A DNA stretch of 64,000 nucleotides from Nephrocerus scutellatus (lineage: Eukaryota; Arthropoda; Insecta; Diptera; Pipunculidae). The stretch lies in assembly GCA_947095585.1 (NCBI GenBank), contig OX352764.1:76246816-76310815 (forward strand). Reading direction: 5' to 3'. The notes beneath the pieces are model-generated. The model was not told where the DNA came from, searched no databases, and saw only the letters and a program-made list of their open reading frames with translations. Below are positions 34,476-45,790 of this stretch, piece by piece; the stretch's first letter is position 1, and the number at the start of each line of letters is the position of its first letter. The position numbers and the translations under genes were made by a program.

Positions 34476-34530
34476 CCGATCATTCAGCTTTTCCTGTATT
34501 AAAGGAAAATTACCGGGGGCCGCCACGTGG
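34425..34530 (+). repeat. Shared ~100-bp segment, also reversed at 54475-54575
   Basis: GGTTATTGGCTACGCGCC followed by GGGACTAGCCCGATCATT and GCTTTTCCTGTA is repeated in reverse near 54500-54560. It overlaps the end of the mariner-like remnant and may belong to a separate element. Confidence 0.6.
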
Positions 34531-34659
34531 AGGTTTGGAAGTTCGACCAGTCAGAAATGGTGCAATTCTGATGAATCTTATGTGTTATTCCCACTAATCT
34601 GCTAATGGCTGACCGCCAGGTCCTGCCAGTTCTTATACTCCAAGCTCCAAACTTATAGC

Positions 34660-34725
34660 GGAAAGTTATTTGGAGAATTGTATGTAAGGAAGGACGATTC
34701 TAGAAACTCTAAAATAACACGATAC
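34660..34725 (+). pseudogene. Small RTE-like fragment
   Basis: GGAGAATTGTATGTAAGGA and GGACGATTCTAGAAACTCT match 56595-56645 of the RTE element. It is a short leftover. Confidence 0.6.
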
Positions 34726-36990
34726 TAACTCGTTGAACATCAATTTTAAAACTTTTTTTTGTAAATTTTGATGAATAAGCAGAATAAAGGTAGGATCGTA
34801 ACCGCATAGTTTTAATTTTGCCCATGCAACTTTGATACTCCTGTATAGCAGTAACGAAAACTTACCGCTGTCGGTGGCGTCAGATAATCCGGCCGCAAGT
34901 ACTGATTGCTGGATGTCAGCATTTTATTGTAATTTGTTAAATCCACTTTGATGGCTACTCCGAAGAGATATCCTACAGCAGAAACAACACAACTGGGTAT
35001 ATGATGAACACGTACTAACGATGTTGAAGACAGTAAGAACAGCGCCTGATCCTTGCTGTTGTGACTGGTAATTCCAATGTTATGGTATTATGGTAATCCA
35101 CACAAAATGACTCGGAAATCCAAAAAATGGAAATGTCTCGCGTTCTCCGATTTTCCGCCGCTGAATTTGCTGACTGCTTGCTGAATATAATAACAAATGG
35201 CAATGATGATTAGTCCACAAGATATCCGGGATTGAATGTGAAACTAGCGCCACGGGACTTTTTGTCGGTTCAGCTATGTATGTTCAGCAGCGCGCGGTAT
35301 TTGCGAAATTAGGTTAATTGGATGAGTAGGCAGTGCTGCAGCGAACGACTGTTGCTCACCCAACGACTTACGGTAATTTGTTTACGCGAGATTCAAATTG
35401 CGAGAACTGCAAATTGAATTGAATAGCAGGGAAAGTGCTTTCGCTTCTGCTAAATCGAACACACTTGACTTGACTTGACTTAACTTTACTTAGCGGATAA
35501 TTTATCACTTCACAGATTGCTCTATTAATGCGCGCGCGTTGCAAATATTTGCTAGCTGTCGCTTGTGTTTGCTGCAAAAGTAAGTACTCGTTTTTATAAA
35601 ACGGGAGCCGTTTTTGCTGTACCCCAAGTACACGGTGGGTATTGTATATCGCGGGTTCACTCTCACTTGTTCGTCGTAGCTGATGTTCCATAAAGTCGTA
35701 GGAGATTAATTAATTTTGTAAAATATGTAGAATAATTAATGGCCGCCGCCACCATCAGCGCCAACACTGCAGCTGACTAACCGCTTCAGTGGGAAGAAGG
35801 AGCCTCAGCGTCATGCCGGTATGCGGCGTTTAAAGCAATAATTCATAAATAATATTTTGCCCTCTTTGCGTTTGTACGCGTAATTAAGCAATAAATTAAT
35901 AATATTTGAATATGATATCAAGCCGAACAGAACAGCCACAGTATAAGCGACCGTTAGAACTGGCAATGAAAGGAAACCACTTGATAAATTAATTTTATTT
36001 TGCGGTGCACGCATTTAGTGTGTACTCGTGAGCGTTGTGTTGTTTTATTGCAATCCCGTAGGGCACTTAGCAGTCGTTTGATGCTTTGTAAGGGGGACAC
36101 AGGATGAGATCGGGTGGCTCCGACAGTGGTAGTGGATGTTCGTCTGTGTTATTGTGAATGAGGTACGGATGAGGTATGCTGGCGCTGGGTGTCCATATTC
36201 AAAATGTTGGCTTGTCCATAGGATGAGAACATTATGACTAGAACAGGCAAATGCGTTAATCCTGGAGAATATTGAAAGCCGTTATTTTATGTACTTTGTA
36301 TGTTTTTGTGCAATTTTATGTATTTCAGTTAATTTATATGTATGTATGTCAAATGTAACAATTAACACTTTTATTAATTCGTACAATGAAATATAATTAA
36401 AAAACACTCAAGAATTGGCCTAAAATTTTTTATCAAAATTATTTCCATAATGTTAATTTAATGCACCTTTGTTTATGTGACAAATTATGTTACTAGCTGT
36501 TAAAACGACAAAACAACCAAAATTGCGACGACAACGGCAATGAAGGAAATCCGAATATTCCCAACGCACTTCCAACGTGAAATAACTGATATCGACTAAA
36601 AACATGCAGAATGACGTGCTATAGTAGTAGTGAAATTCATTGCTGGATGCTCTATCAATACCGTTAGTATTTGTGAGAAAGCGCAAACAGAAGGCAGAAC
36701 CGCAGAACACGTTTGGTGTAATTTTCTCTGCGTGCTCTGGCTCAAGTATTTCATTTTTCAGTGCTCATACTTACGCTCATTTACTCTCGCTCCATCGTTC
36801 AGTGGTTCTGCTTCCACTCCAAGCTCCATGCTCTACCAACAGCCAACTAACTCATCTTATCATCCAAATATCACATTCCACTCAGTGCTGTCGTTTCAAC
36901 ATTTTCGACGGGATCCAAAAGGATCTAAAAGTAGGAAAAGTCAAGAAGACCAAATTGTTTATTTCCTTCAATGTAATTTTAAACACTTTT
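34726..36990. other. Unassigned sequence
   Basis: About 2.2 kb without a recognised gene. A TTGAC short tandem repeat lies at 35465-35487. Open frames up to 128 codons at 36630-37026 overlap in two frames and lack domains. Possible host non-coding DNA. Confidence 0.35.
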
Positions 36991-36993
36991 ATT

Positions 36994-37018
36994 AAAAAAA
37001 AAAAAAAATATATATATA
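36994..37018. repeat. Poly-A / TA simple repeat
   Basis: A run of 14 A followed by TATATATATA. It could be an old retroposon tail, but no element was identified upstream. Confidence 0.8.
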
Positions 37019-37029
37019 GCTTCTAGTTG

Positions 37030-37220
37030 TTAACCCCGACGTTACCCGGACCCGCTGACGACAACCCCAAAAACCGTTTAGACCCACCAAAATCTAAAAT
37101 AACTGGTGTTGTCTGGCTGCCACTCACACCCTACTGAACCAACCAAACTGACCGCAATCCCACTGAAACCACCCCACACAATTGAGCCCCATCCCCACCT
37201 TCACGCCACTGAACCAAAAT
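37030..37220. other. C-rich, G-poor segment
   Basis: Dominated by C and A on the top strand (for example CCACCCCACACAATTGAGCC). It lies directly before the reversed LINE-A tail. Composition resembles 23840-24110 and 58530-58735. Confidence 0.5.
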
Positions 37221-37234
37221 TGTAGCCTATAACC

Positions 37235-37350
37235 TTTTTATAATTATACCTTTTTATAATTCGCGCACGCAAAAAGGGGTTCGCACCCTTATTATGTTCG
37301 GCAATATGCTTGGCACAGCGTGGGCGTTAAGGAAAAGGAGAAAAAGAACT
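37235..37350 (-). repeat. LINE-A 3' tail (reverse strand)
   Basis: In reverse it reads AACGCCCACGCTGTGCC, GAACATAATAAGGGTGCG and TTTTTGCGTGCGCG, ending in TATAAAAA. This is the tail of the element at 18030-18570. No coding sequence is attached. Confidence 0.75.
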
Positions 37351-37399
37351 TGTTCGAATCATGAGTTATGGTTGTGAGTTCATACATAAATCCCATGGA

Positions 37400-37566
37400 A
37401 AACGGAATTTTTCCATTTTTTCCCCGAATATTCAAATTTTCCAGGCTCCTATCCCCCCCCGAACTATTACGAACATTTTTTAAAAAAATAAGCCAAATCG
37501 GTTCTGCAGTTTAGCCGTTAAAAGGTAACAGACAGACACTTTCACATTTATAATATTAGTATGGAT
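37400..37566 (+). repeat. Helitron- or RTE-type 3' tail
   Basis: Ends GCCGTTAAAAGGTAACAGAC, then AGACACTTTCACATTTATAA and TATTAGTATGGAT. This motif string is common at the ends of dispersed insect repeats; I recall it from both Helitron- and RTE-type families and cannot decide between them. Confidence 0.5.
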
Positions 37567-38001
37567 AATATAATTGTACAAAATTAAAAAAAGAATTGTT
37601 TATATTATTATTTATACAAAAATCCAAAAAAGTATTTAAAGAAACAAAAATATACACTCTTATTATGGTTACCGTGTTGTTATCGAACTAATGGTTTTAG
37701 TTCGACATAATGAATGTAAATTTAGTGAAAAAGTATAAATTAATTCAAATAAATAAAGACGATTATAAAAAACTTCGAAATCATTATTGAATGTTTTTTG
37801 CGAAAGTAAATTCAAGTTGACTAAGTCTAACGTGTGACTCGATGACCATAACAGAAGTGATAGTACAATATTTTCTTTAAATATAAAGTATTTTAAATGC
37901 ATAAATGCATGCATGCATTGGAACATGAATGATAGTGAACCAGTCAAACAATTACTTAAACTTACAGGACGTACAAATAAGTATTTAATATATCTTTATT
38001 T
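37567..38001. other. AT-rich sequence beside the hAT remnant
   Basis: No domain recognised; it may contain the 3' untranslated part of the hAT element. Confidence 0.3.
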
Positions 38002-38220
38002 TTATTTAGATAGCAATTTTGTCGATGGCTGCCATTTTTCAGCGAAGTCTTTATCAAGGAACTCTTTGGACATCAAAAGAGCATTGAAAGTTCCTATAAG
38101 CAAGGAGTTCCTCATTTTGTCCTTTATAAACCTAACATTAGAAAACACTCGCTCGCTATGAAGAAAGGAGATAAAGATTCCTATGAATTTTCGAATATTA
38201 GGAAACATTGTTTCATCCAA
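38002..38220 (-). pseudogene. hAT transposase C-terminal dimerisation remnant
   Basis: The reverse-strand frame shows SERVFSNVRFIKDKMRNSLL followed by a LLMSKE end. This is the pattern of the hAT C-terminal dimerisation domain (usually S-x-ER-x-FS with a conserved RN-x-L). Only about 72 codons are open and the catalytic core is missing. It abuts repeat family B. Confidence 0.65.
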
Positions 38221-38249
38221 ACCATTTTTCGTACGAAGAATTTGTTAGT

Positions 38250-38950
38250 AGAATTCTTCAAAACGTAGAGATTGGTAAGCCAATAATTGATTTAAGATAG
38301 TAAAGATAGTTGTAATTTAGTCCAAACACTGAATTTTCTTAAAAGCCAAAATTCACAAAATTCGTAACAATTTTTTTGGGGAATTTATTTTCTTTGAAAA
38401 AAAAAAATGTTTTTTCCTTTTAAAACTAGTGCCATTAAATTCTGACTGGTAGAAGCCGGGATATACGAGTACCTACCAAAAACTTTCCACTACTATAGAC
38501 ACACGACCTAATGTATTTTGCTATACGAGTATATGTATATTTAGTTGTAATTCAGTCTAAATTCTAATTTATCTTAGAAGCCTAATAGTATGCAACGTTA
38601 AATATAGGTCTTTAATTCATAAGCGATAAGTCATTCAGTCATAAGCAATTTCTGAAATAGACTAAAATAACCACATTTTACTTTGCAAACGTTTAGGCTT
38701 AAAAAAAATCGATAGCGATGCGTAGATTGAGTACTTATTCAGTTTTCGAAGGGGTAGTAACCCCTATGAATTAAAAAATTATGCCATCGCAAGCCGAGCG
38801 CTAACCAATTGTTTTAAAACAAGTCCCATCGAATTTTGATTGGTAGAAGCTGAAATATACGACACGACAAACAAAGGTACAAATGTACACACGTTCGCTG
38901 AAAAATTTTCATGTCCTCTGAATATAAGCTTCGCTTTTCGGGCTCGCAAT
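38250..38950 (-). repeat. Repeat family B, uninterrupted copy (reverse strand)
   Basis: Matches both flanks of the errantivirus (3197-3295 and 12563-13070) in reverse orientation. At 38857-38875 the sequence crosses the insertion point without an insert and holds a single TATA. It therefore serves as an empty-site paralogue. It contains CTTCTACCA-type motifs twice. Confidence 0.85.
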
Positions 38951-39964
38951 CATTAGACGCCATTCCTCATCCATAACCTCGGGTTCGAAGTGACTAGTTA
39001 TGTTGGGGGACAACGATACCAAAGGGACCAAACTGTCAACCAAATTATTGGGATCAAGACCTTGCAATGCAACTTAAACCTTATCTTTAAAATTTAACCG
39101 AAACAAGTATTGCTCAGATATTTCCGCGACAACGTTTTTTAAAAGTTTTTTATTTTGTATGAGAAATTAATGCTGCTTTGACCCCTATGTATACTTGATA
39201 TAGGTTAAGAAAATATTTTAATTAGTAAAATGAAACTCGATGTTCATTTTGTTTGTAAGATTCAAAATGTAAGTTAAAAATGAAAGGTAGATTTTATTAG
39301 TGTTGTAAAATTCTGCAGAAATGGTTTGATACATATCTACATTCAAATCGAGATTATAGCAGAGGAAAAAATGTTTAAGAGGAACCCACTGCTCAAGTAA
39401 CCACTGCACTCTCTAACAACAGCCATCCAGTAGAAGCAACTTTAAAAATTTTGTGAACTTTTACTGAGAAATATTTCTGAAATTTCCTTAGTTCGATTAG
39501 CCTTTTCGAGCTATGTGCAAGGAAAGTGTAAATATTGTGTATAAATATTACGTTAAATCGCTAAATTAGGAAGTAGTTTTTTTGAAGCTGCAGATGAGCA
39601 CAAGTGTGGCAAATACGACGCATTGTGTACAAGTGCAGCTGATATTTTTGCATAAGTACTCTTACTCCTGATTTCCTTCCCACCAATACGGAAGTATTAT
39701 CTGAGGCAAATCGAACTAGGTTACTCAAGTGAATATCAATCTTAAAAAAAAATTTTAAATTTGTATGTTAATAGTATTGCTATCTGAACTTTTCAATTTC
39801 ATTAATGTTAAAAAGAATGAACTTGTATAGTATAAATGTAAAAGTGGGCCTTGTACAATTGAACAATAATAGTTAATAGTCAATAAGTCAATTTTTTCTT
39901 TTGCACATACATCAACTCTTTCCCAAGAGAGCACGTCCTGAATGACTAACCCCACGAAAATAAG
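38951..39964. other. Unassigned AT-rich sequence
   Basis: No gene or repeat recognised. Confidence 0.3.
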
Positions 39965-40529
39965 TTTAAAACCTTTTATGTAAGTTGACTTTTCCTGTAT
40001 GTCGTTTTTTTCGACTTCTTTCAAGTCGTTTTTAGCCACCTTTCACCTGACCTATATAGCTGAAATTTTGTGAGCAGTTCAGTGTCACGCGACATTTCTG
40101 AGTTCTAGCGTATAGTAAATCAAGTGTGGTGCATGCGATGCTTCAAAAATGAGTAAATCTTTAAAATAGAGCCGAACTTTTTTAACCATATTCCACACTT
40201 GCTAGAGAGTTGAAATTTTGTGAGTAGCTTAACCTTTTGGGCGTTTTTAAGATCCCCCGTGTGACTCTTGTCACGAATCGCAAGTGTCGCCTGTGATAAA
40301 TGAAAAATAGGTCAATCTTCGAAATAGGCCCAGTCCCATCCGCGACGACTTTTTTAAGTTCCTTTCTAACCACCTTTCACACGACCTAGAGAGCTGAAAT
40401 TTTGTGAGCACATCAGTGTAAAGGGCAATTTCTGAGATCCTGCCTGTGACTCGTGTCGCGAGAGTCGCGTGAAACTTTGGGTTACCTGCGAAATAAGCCC
40501 CACTTTTTTAACCACCCTCCACACGTCCT
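39965..40529 (+). repeat. Repeat family D tandem array, left part
   Basis: About three diverged monomers of 150-190 bp. Each has the anchor ACCTAGAGAGCTGAAATTTT (40049, 40199, 40383), a CCCGTGTGACTCTTGTCACG-type motif and a run ending AACCACCTTTCACACG. The array is cut at 40529 by a LINE and resumes at 42002. Confidence 0.85.
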
Positions 40530-42001
40530 TCTTTCTTTCTTTCTTTCCTTTACTCCGCGGGGGAGCATAGGTCTTCTACAAACGCCCGCCAACGAGCTCG
40601 ATTTATCGCCTGAGGTTTCAAGAGACCTTGTGGATTCCAGTCGAGCGCTCGTTTCGTAATACCGTCCGCTGGCTTTCTCAAGGTGTGGCCAATCTAGCTC
40701 CATTTTCGTCGTCTGATGGTGATCGCAATTGCCTCCTGCTACGTTACTCTCCACAAGTCTTAATTGGTGATAATGTCCGGCCATCTTTTTCTCAGTATCC
40801 GCCTTAAGCACTTGTTGACGAAGACTTGGAGACGCGTCGCAATTGACTTTGTGACTTTCCACGTTTCGCAGCCATACAAGAGTACTGAGAGAACGTTAGA
40901 TCTGAAGATGGTTAGCTGCAGATTCCGGGAGATTTGCGAGGAGTTCCAGATATTATTTAGCATACTATAGGAGTGTCGCGCTTTGTTTACACGAGACCAC
41001 ACATCCGAGTCAGTACCACCATTTTTTGATATCCAGCTGCCCAAATAACAAAACTTATCGACTTCCTCTATCTGATGTCCGTCAATCGAAAGATCACATG
41101 TTCCACTAGCGTTAACGCGAAGCAGTTTTGTTTTTGAGATTTTTAAACCCACTTTGTTAGCGTGGAGTTCTAATGAGTTTAATTTTCGCTCCATGTCACC
41201 TAACAATTGTGATAGGAGACAGATATCATCGGCATAGTCCAAGAGATGTTGAAAGGTGAGCCAAGATGACCGTTATGAATGACGCGGCATATTGATTCGC
41301 GGTACAGCTCCTTAATGATGTTAATGAGTTTTTCCGGAGCACCATAGCTATACAAAATCTGCCACATCATGTTTCGGCCCACGCTATCAAAAACTCAACT
41401 GACTGTTCAATGATTATACGCAGGGTGTAAATTTGATAAGTACAAGAACGGTTTGGGCGAAATCCTACTTGCTCATTTCTCAAAGTTGGCTCTCACGCAT
41501 TCCGTAAGCGCCTAGCTATTATAGAGGAGATCACTTTGTAGTACAATTCCTCTCCAGCTTTCGCAATTGCTCAAATCACCTTTTTTTGGGAGTTTGACTA
41601 TTAAGCCTTCTTTTAACGATGGTGGAATGGTTTCAGATTCCCAGATACCTTGATATATCGCATGTAATGTTCGCGTAGTTAACTCGATGTCGGCTGCCTG
41701 CTGCTTTACCTGACTGCAGTTAACGAATTGCTGTCCTTATCTCATGCAACAAAGGAGCAGCGACGCTGATGTTAAGTAGCCTATTAGGGTGTATATGTGT
41801 GTTGATGGACGTGCCTGGCAAAGTACAATTCAAAACATTCTTAAAATGTTCTGTCCAGCGGGCTAATTGTTATTCCTCCATAAGAATCAAAGAGCCGTCT
41901 ATTGCCTTAACAGGGTAGTTGATGTGGTGTTTCTTGTTGGCGAGCTGACGAGCGGAGTTGGTAGACTGTGTTGTATTGTCTACTATCAGCGGCTTGCTGT
42001 G
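40530..42001 (-). pseudogene. RTE/RTEX-like LINE inserted in the family D array (reverse strand)
   Basis: About 1.47 kb, 5'-truncated. In reverse it carries a degraded RT start, then SYGAPEKLINIIKELYR, a catalytic YADD (41225-41236), GLKISKTKLLRVNA, FCYLGSWISKNGGTDSDVWS, LLYGCETWKV and a terminal block in another frame with RRKWSWIGHTLRKP-like spacing (40700-40660). The 3' end is a (GAAA)n tail (AAAGAAAGAAAGAAAG, 40531-40547 reversed). CGTCCT flanks both sides (40524-40529 and 42002-42007) as a possible target duplication. Frame changes make it non-functional. Confidence 0.82.
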
Positions 42002-42690
42002 CGTCCTAGAAAGATAAATATGAATAGGTAAAAACTGGTTTTTCTGAGATCCTACGTGCGACTAGTGTCGCAATTCAAGTCTGACGCCTGTGATGCGTGG
42101 ACAATGGATTAGTCTTTAAAATAGGCTCCACAGCTTCGACTATTTTGGGGTTCTTTTCTATCCACCTTTCACATGACCTAAAGAGCTGAAATTTTGTAAG
42201 CTGCTCAGCATCACTTGCCTTGCCTTGCCATTTCTGAGATCCCGCGTGTCACTATGGTTGCCAGCGACGTGTGGCGCGTGTGATGATTGGAAAATGGGTT
42301 AAGCTAAGGCCCAACAAGGTAGACTATTTCGTTGTCGTTTTTCAACAGCCTTAACACGGTGTAAATGACTCAGTGTGGTTGGCCATTTCTGAGATCGTGT
42401 GTGTGATACGTGTCGCGAGTCTCGTAAAGCGCGTGTTAAGCGTAGAATGTGTGTTAATCTTTAAAAAAGGTCCCAACTTTATTTTAACATCTTCCATACA
42501 TCTAAGAAAGCTGAAATTGTGTTGCTGGCTTAGTCTGGTAGAGGGCGTGTCTCTTGTCTCGTGTCGCGTGTGGAGCGAGTGATAAGTGGTTTTCTCGGCT
42601 TCTTTTAAAACCTTTTGAACCAACTTTTAGTTTTGAAATTTCATGCCGTGTCATCTGACAATGTATACATAAACAATTGTACCCGAAAAA
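42002..42690 (+). repeat. Repeat family D tandem array, right part
   Basis: Continues the array with about four monomers (anchors at 42175, a degenerate one near 42340, and 42500). GTGTGATACGTGTCGCGAGT-type motifs are repeated. It ends at TTGTACCCGAAAAACAAT, a block also closing the single unit at 46735, and runs directly into reversed family E. Confidence 0.85.
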
Positions 42691-43230
42691 CAATATTTTT
42701 TAAATTCTCTATATTAACTTCGCTTACCCGTGGTTTGTCGGTCGGTCGGTTTTTCGTGGAATGTCGCGATCAATTTTTAACCCAGTTCTCAAAGCCCGAT
42801 TTTAGTGAAATTTTGCACACATGTGTATTTCCAGAGACGACACTTTCAATTAAAATTTGAGGTCGCTGGGGCCTCAGGGCCGAGGAGTGCCTTATAAAAT
42901 TTTAAAAAATTAACCCGATTTTGTTTAAATTTTACACACATGTGTATCTCCGATGGACATTACTTTTTGTAAAAATTTCGTAGGCCCCAAATTTTTTTTT
43001 AAATAAATAGCCCGATTTTCTTAAAATTTTATATAGGTACGTATTTATCTAAGATGGACAACACTTTTTAAAAAAATTTGGAGAACCCTGGCTCAGGGTC
43101 ATGGGGCCCCAAAATTTTTTTTAATAAAATTAAATATATATCTACGTGTGTATATCCGATGGACAACAATTTTTTTAATATTTTTGAGACCGCAGGCCTT
43201 GGAATCGTGGGGCATCATACAGATTATATA
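42691..43230 (-). repeat. Repeat family E copy with 3-4 internal monomers (reverse strand)
   Basis: In this orientation the end block TTAAATTCTCTATATTAACT comes first, then CGGTCGGTCGG, then monomers of about 100 bp each, with CACACATGTGTATCTCCGAT repeated and decaying rightwards (to TACGTGTGTATATCCGATG). It lies back to back with the family D array. Confidence 0.8.
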
Positions 43231-44085
43231 TAGATTTAGCTTTAGCTTTAGCTTCTAATTTGAAGCAAGAAAACCTTTTTAGGGTTCCTCTACACAACAA
43301 AATTAACAAGTAAATATAAATTTAAAAAAAAAACACCTTTTCGCGAGGAAATTAAATTATTTTGAAATCGTTTCGATTTTGAAATTCTTAATAAAATCAG
43401 TATAATTAAGCTTTTGTAATGCTGCCGGTAAAATAGCACTATAATATTGCATTTGAACGTTCTCGGCAGCACTGATCAGCGCTAAAATAACCAATAGGGT
43501 AACATAGACTTGTACTCATCTTTTTTTCGTGGATAAGAATACATATTAGATATGTTTAAAAGGTTGTAATTTTCGCTCTTGGATTTAAGAGGAACCAGCG
43601 TTGCCATTTTTTATTTTAAAAAAAGTGAAAATTTCTTCTTCATCTAATAAGAAATTTTCATATTGGGTTTAAAATAATATTTCAGCAAAAAAATCCAGTA
43701 CCTGGGTACATCCCGAAAAGACTCTACCACATGGTCTTGTTCGGACGTGTGTATGTTCCGCAAATCAACGCAAATCAAAACGAATCAACACTAATCAATA
43801 TCAACGCCCATCCAAAATACTTTTATTCCATGTGTATCAGTTATCAATCATTAGTAGGAACAAGAAATTATCATATATCTTTGGAAAATTTCGGTCACCA
43901 TCCCCGGTTGGGAAAAAAGTGTAACTACACACCAACCATGCAAACTACCCGCGTGTAGACATTAAACCACAAATAAACTACGTAACATTGGTATACCAAA
44001 ATGAAATGCGTCCGCATATTACCTGGCACAGTGGAAAGCATCCTCCTCTCGGAAGTCACCTCCTCTGCTGATAAAGCCAACTTCC
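43231..44085. other. Unassigned sequence
   Basis: A GATTTAGCTTTAGCTTTAGC short repeat lies near 43231. No gene recognised. Confidence 0.3.
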
Positions 44086-44089
44086 GTAG

Positions 44090-44505
44090 TATTATTATTT
44101 TTTATATAATTAGCGCACGCTTCAAATGATTTTCACCCTTTTAATGAATGGGCACAGCGTGGGCTTGGAAATATTTGGATAGAAAAATAAAGGAAAGGAA
44201 AGAAAAGGGTGAAGTTGAGTTCACACCTTGAGTTGAGATCACTCACAAACTACAATACATGCTCATAAGCCCACATTGATTGCTCTACTACATATTGATT
44301 ACTTCATACATCAATTCAACCGTACATGTGAATACGGCAGTATATGGCTATTCTATATCAGACGTCCAGAATCATATGTATTTGCAATACAGATGATCAG
44401 TGCAGTTAGAAAAGTTCGTGAGCTTTTTGGACGCGGTGGGAATCGAACCCGATATCCTCCTAGTGGGAGCCAATGTTTCTAACCACTACACGTCTGACCC
44501 TGACT
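44090..44505 (-). repeat. LINE-tailed tRNA-derived SINE (SINE-2 copy B)
   Basis: In reverse: the tRNA-like head has GTGTAGTGGTTAGAAAC (A-box region) and GGGTTCGATTCCCACC (B-box region). A body shared with copy A (26350-26715) contains CACATGTACGGTTGAATTG reversed. The tail CCCACGCTGTGCCC, AAAGGGTGAAAATC and AGCGTGCGCTAATTATATAA matches the LINE-A 3' tail. The (A/T)-rich end lies at about 44090. Confidence 0.82.
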
Positions 44506-45654
44506 TTGCACGACTGGTGAAGCTGACATCAGTGACATCATATTTTGGTATGAGTGCTTGGGCATAGATAAGGCAACCTTCAGTAGCACATCCAGCTGGA
44601 ACTTTTGATCACGACACTATTTTTTGGATAGCTTTCGATTAATTTTTGTATGGCTTGACTACTGCCGACTAGCTGTTCCAGTTGAGAAGTCATTTCCTGT
44701 TTAATATTGAAAGCAAAACAGTCTCATTAAATCCAGTAAGATGCAATACAACAGAACATTATGCGAATTCATACTTACTACAGATATGTCTACCAGCCTA
44801 TATAAAAAAAAATCATTAAGCAATAAACCAATAAGAAACATCCTGCTCCAGTCCCTGCATTTTGGAGGAATATTTGTTAGCAAAAAAATTTCGTTGTAAA
44901 CTAGTTTTTCAAATCGTGGAGAATATTTAAATGATGTTGTTTCCCATACGATACCATACGATGAATTTGGGGGTTTGTACAAACCACTTGCACCGCAAAC
45001 CCCTAATTCTTTGAGCCTAGTAGTCTGTTTATTTTTCAATAACCTGAATTACACCTTTGGTTGAATTTTTTGTTGTGTTTTATACAACAACCTCTCTTAA
45101 TTGAACCAAAAAAATTGGGGGGTTATTAACGAAAAACCAACTATCTGTCTTTTGAGAGATCATCGAAAAACTGTGCTGAACCATCCAATATCAACCTGCA
45201 GTAGCACCTAATTAGTTGATCACATGTCAGTTCTACCTAACCGCTGAGAGTCGCTAACTGCAAAAAAAAAGCCAACATTTCACCTTGGTTTTTGTAAAAT
45301 ATATACGAGTATGAAGTTTATTTAGCATTAATAAAATACGACAGCGTCGCAGGATAAGCCTACAGTCGAACGATTGGGTAGACTATGAGATAAGAGATGC
45401 CAAACTGGATGACCGGTTGAGAGAGCCAAATATGAAATGGCGATAGCTAATTTTCGTTGAATCAACCTTGTATATCTTGTATTAATATAGCCCAATGTTG
45501 ACTTAAGCTAAATATTTTCAAGTAATCCTATCGACAATTAACCTTTTTGTGATCTGAATCTCGCATTTATGCTTCCGTGTTCTTTTGAGTTATTGAATTT
45601 ATAAAAATAAAATTTACATTTACATCATACATTTGTTTGGGGCTCCGATAAGTT
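44506..45654. other. Unassigned sequence
   Basis: No gene or convincing repeat. A 15-bp match to the RTE element near 45392 is too short to call. Confidence 0.3.
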
Positions 45655-45790
45655 TATGTTTTTTTTTACCCATTAGGTGGCGCTGGAGTTGACATAATTA
45701 CGAAAATGTGAGTTTTTGGATGGATTTGGTTCATATTCGCACTATATGTTCGTGTGGTGCTCCGACGAATAATGGTTAAATGGTAACAAA
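45640..45790 (+). repeat. Repeat family F copy 1
   Basis: GGGGCTCCGATAAGTTTATG, then TAGGTGGCGCTGGAGTTGAC and ACGAAAATGTG recur at 63306-63375 with moderate divergence. Confidence 0.65.

Noticed and set aside
36630..37026. 121- and 128-codon open frames
   Set aside because: They overlap in different frames, have no domain and run into a poly-A/TA tract.
39965..42690. CRISPR-like array
   Set aside because: Monomers are 150-190 bp, diverged, and lack constant repeats with unique spacers; the DNA is eukaryotic.
44440..44505. Reverse-strand tRNA gene candidate
   Set aside because: It is part of SINE-2 and shares flanking body sequence with 26350-26715.
45340..45440. Possible RTE fragment
   Set aside because: Only about 15 bp matches the RTE element, which is too short.
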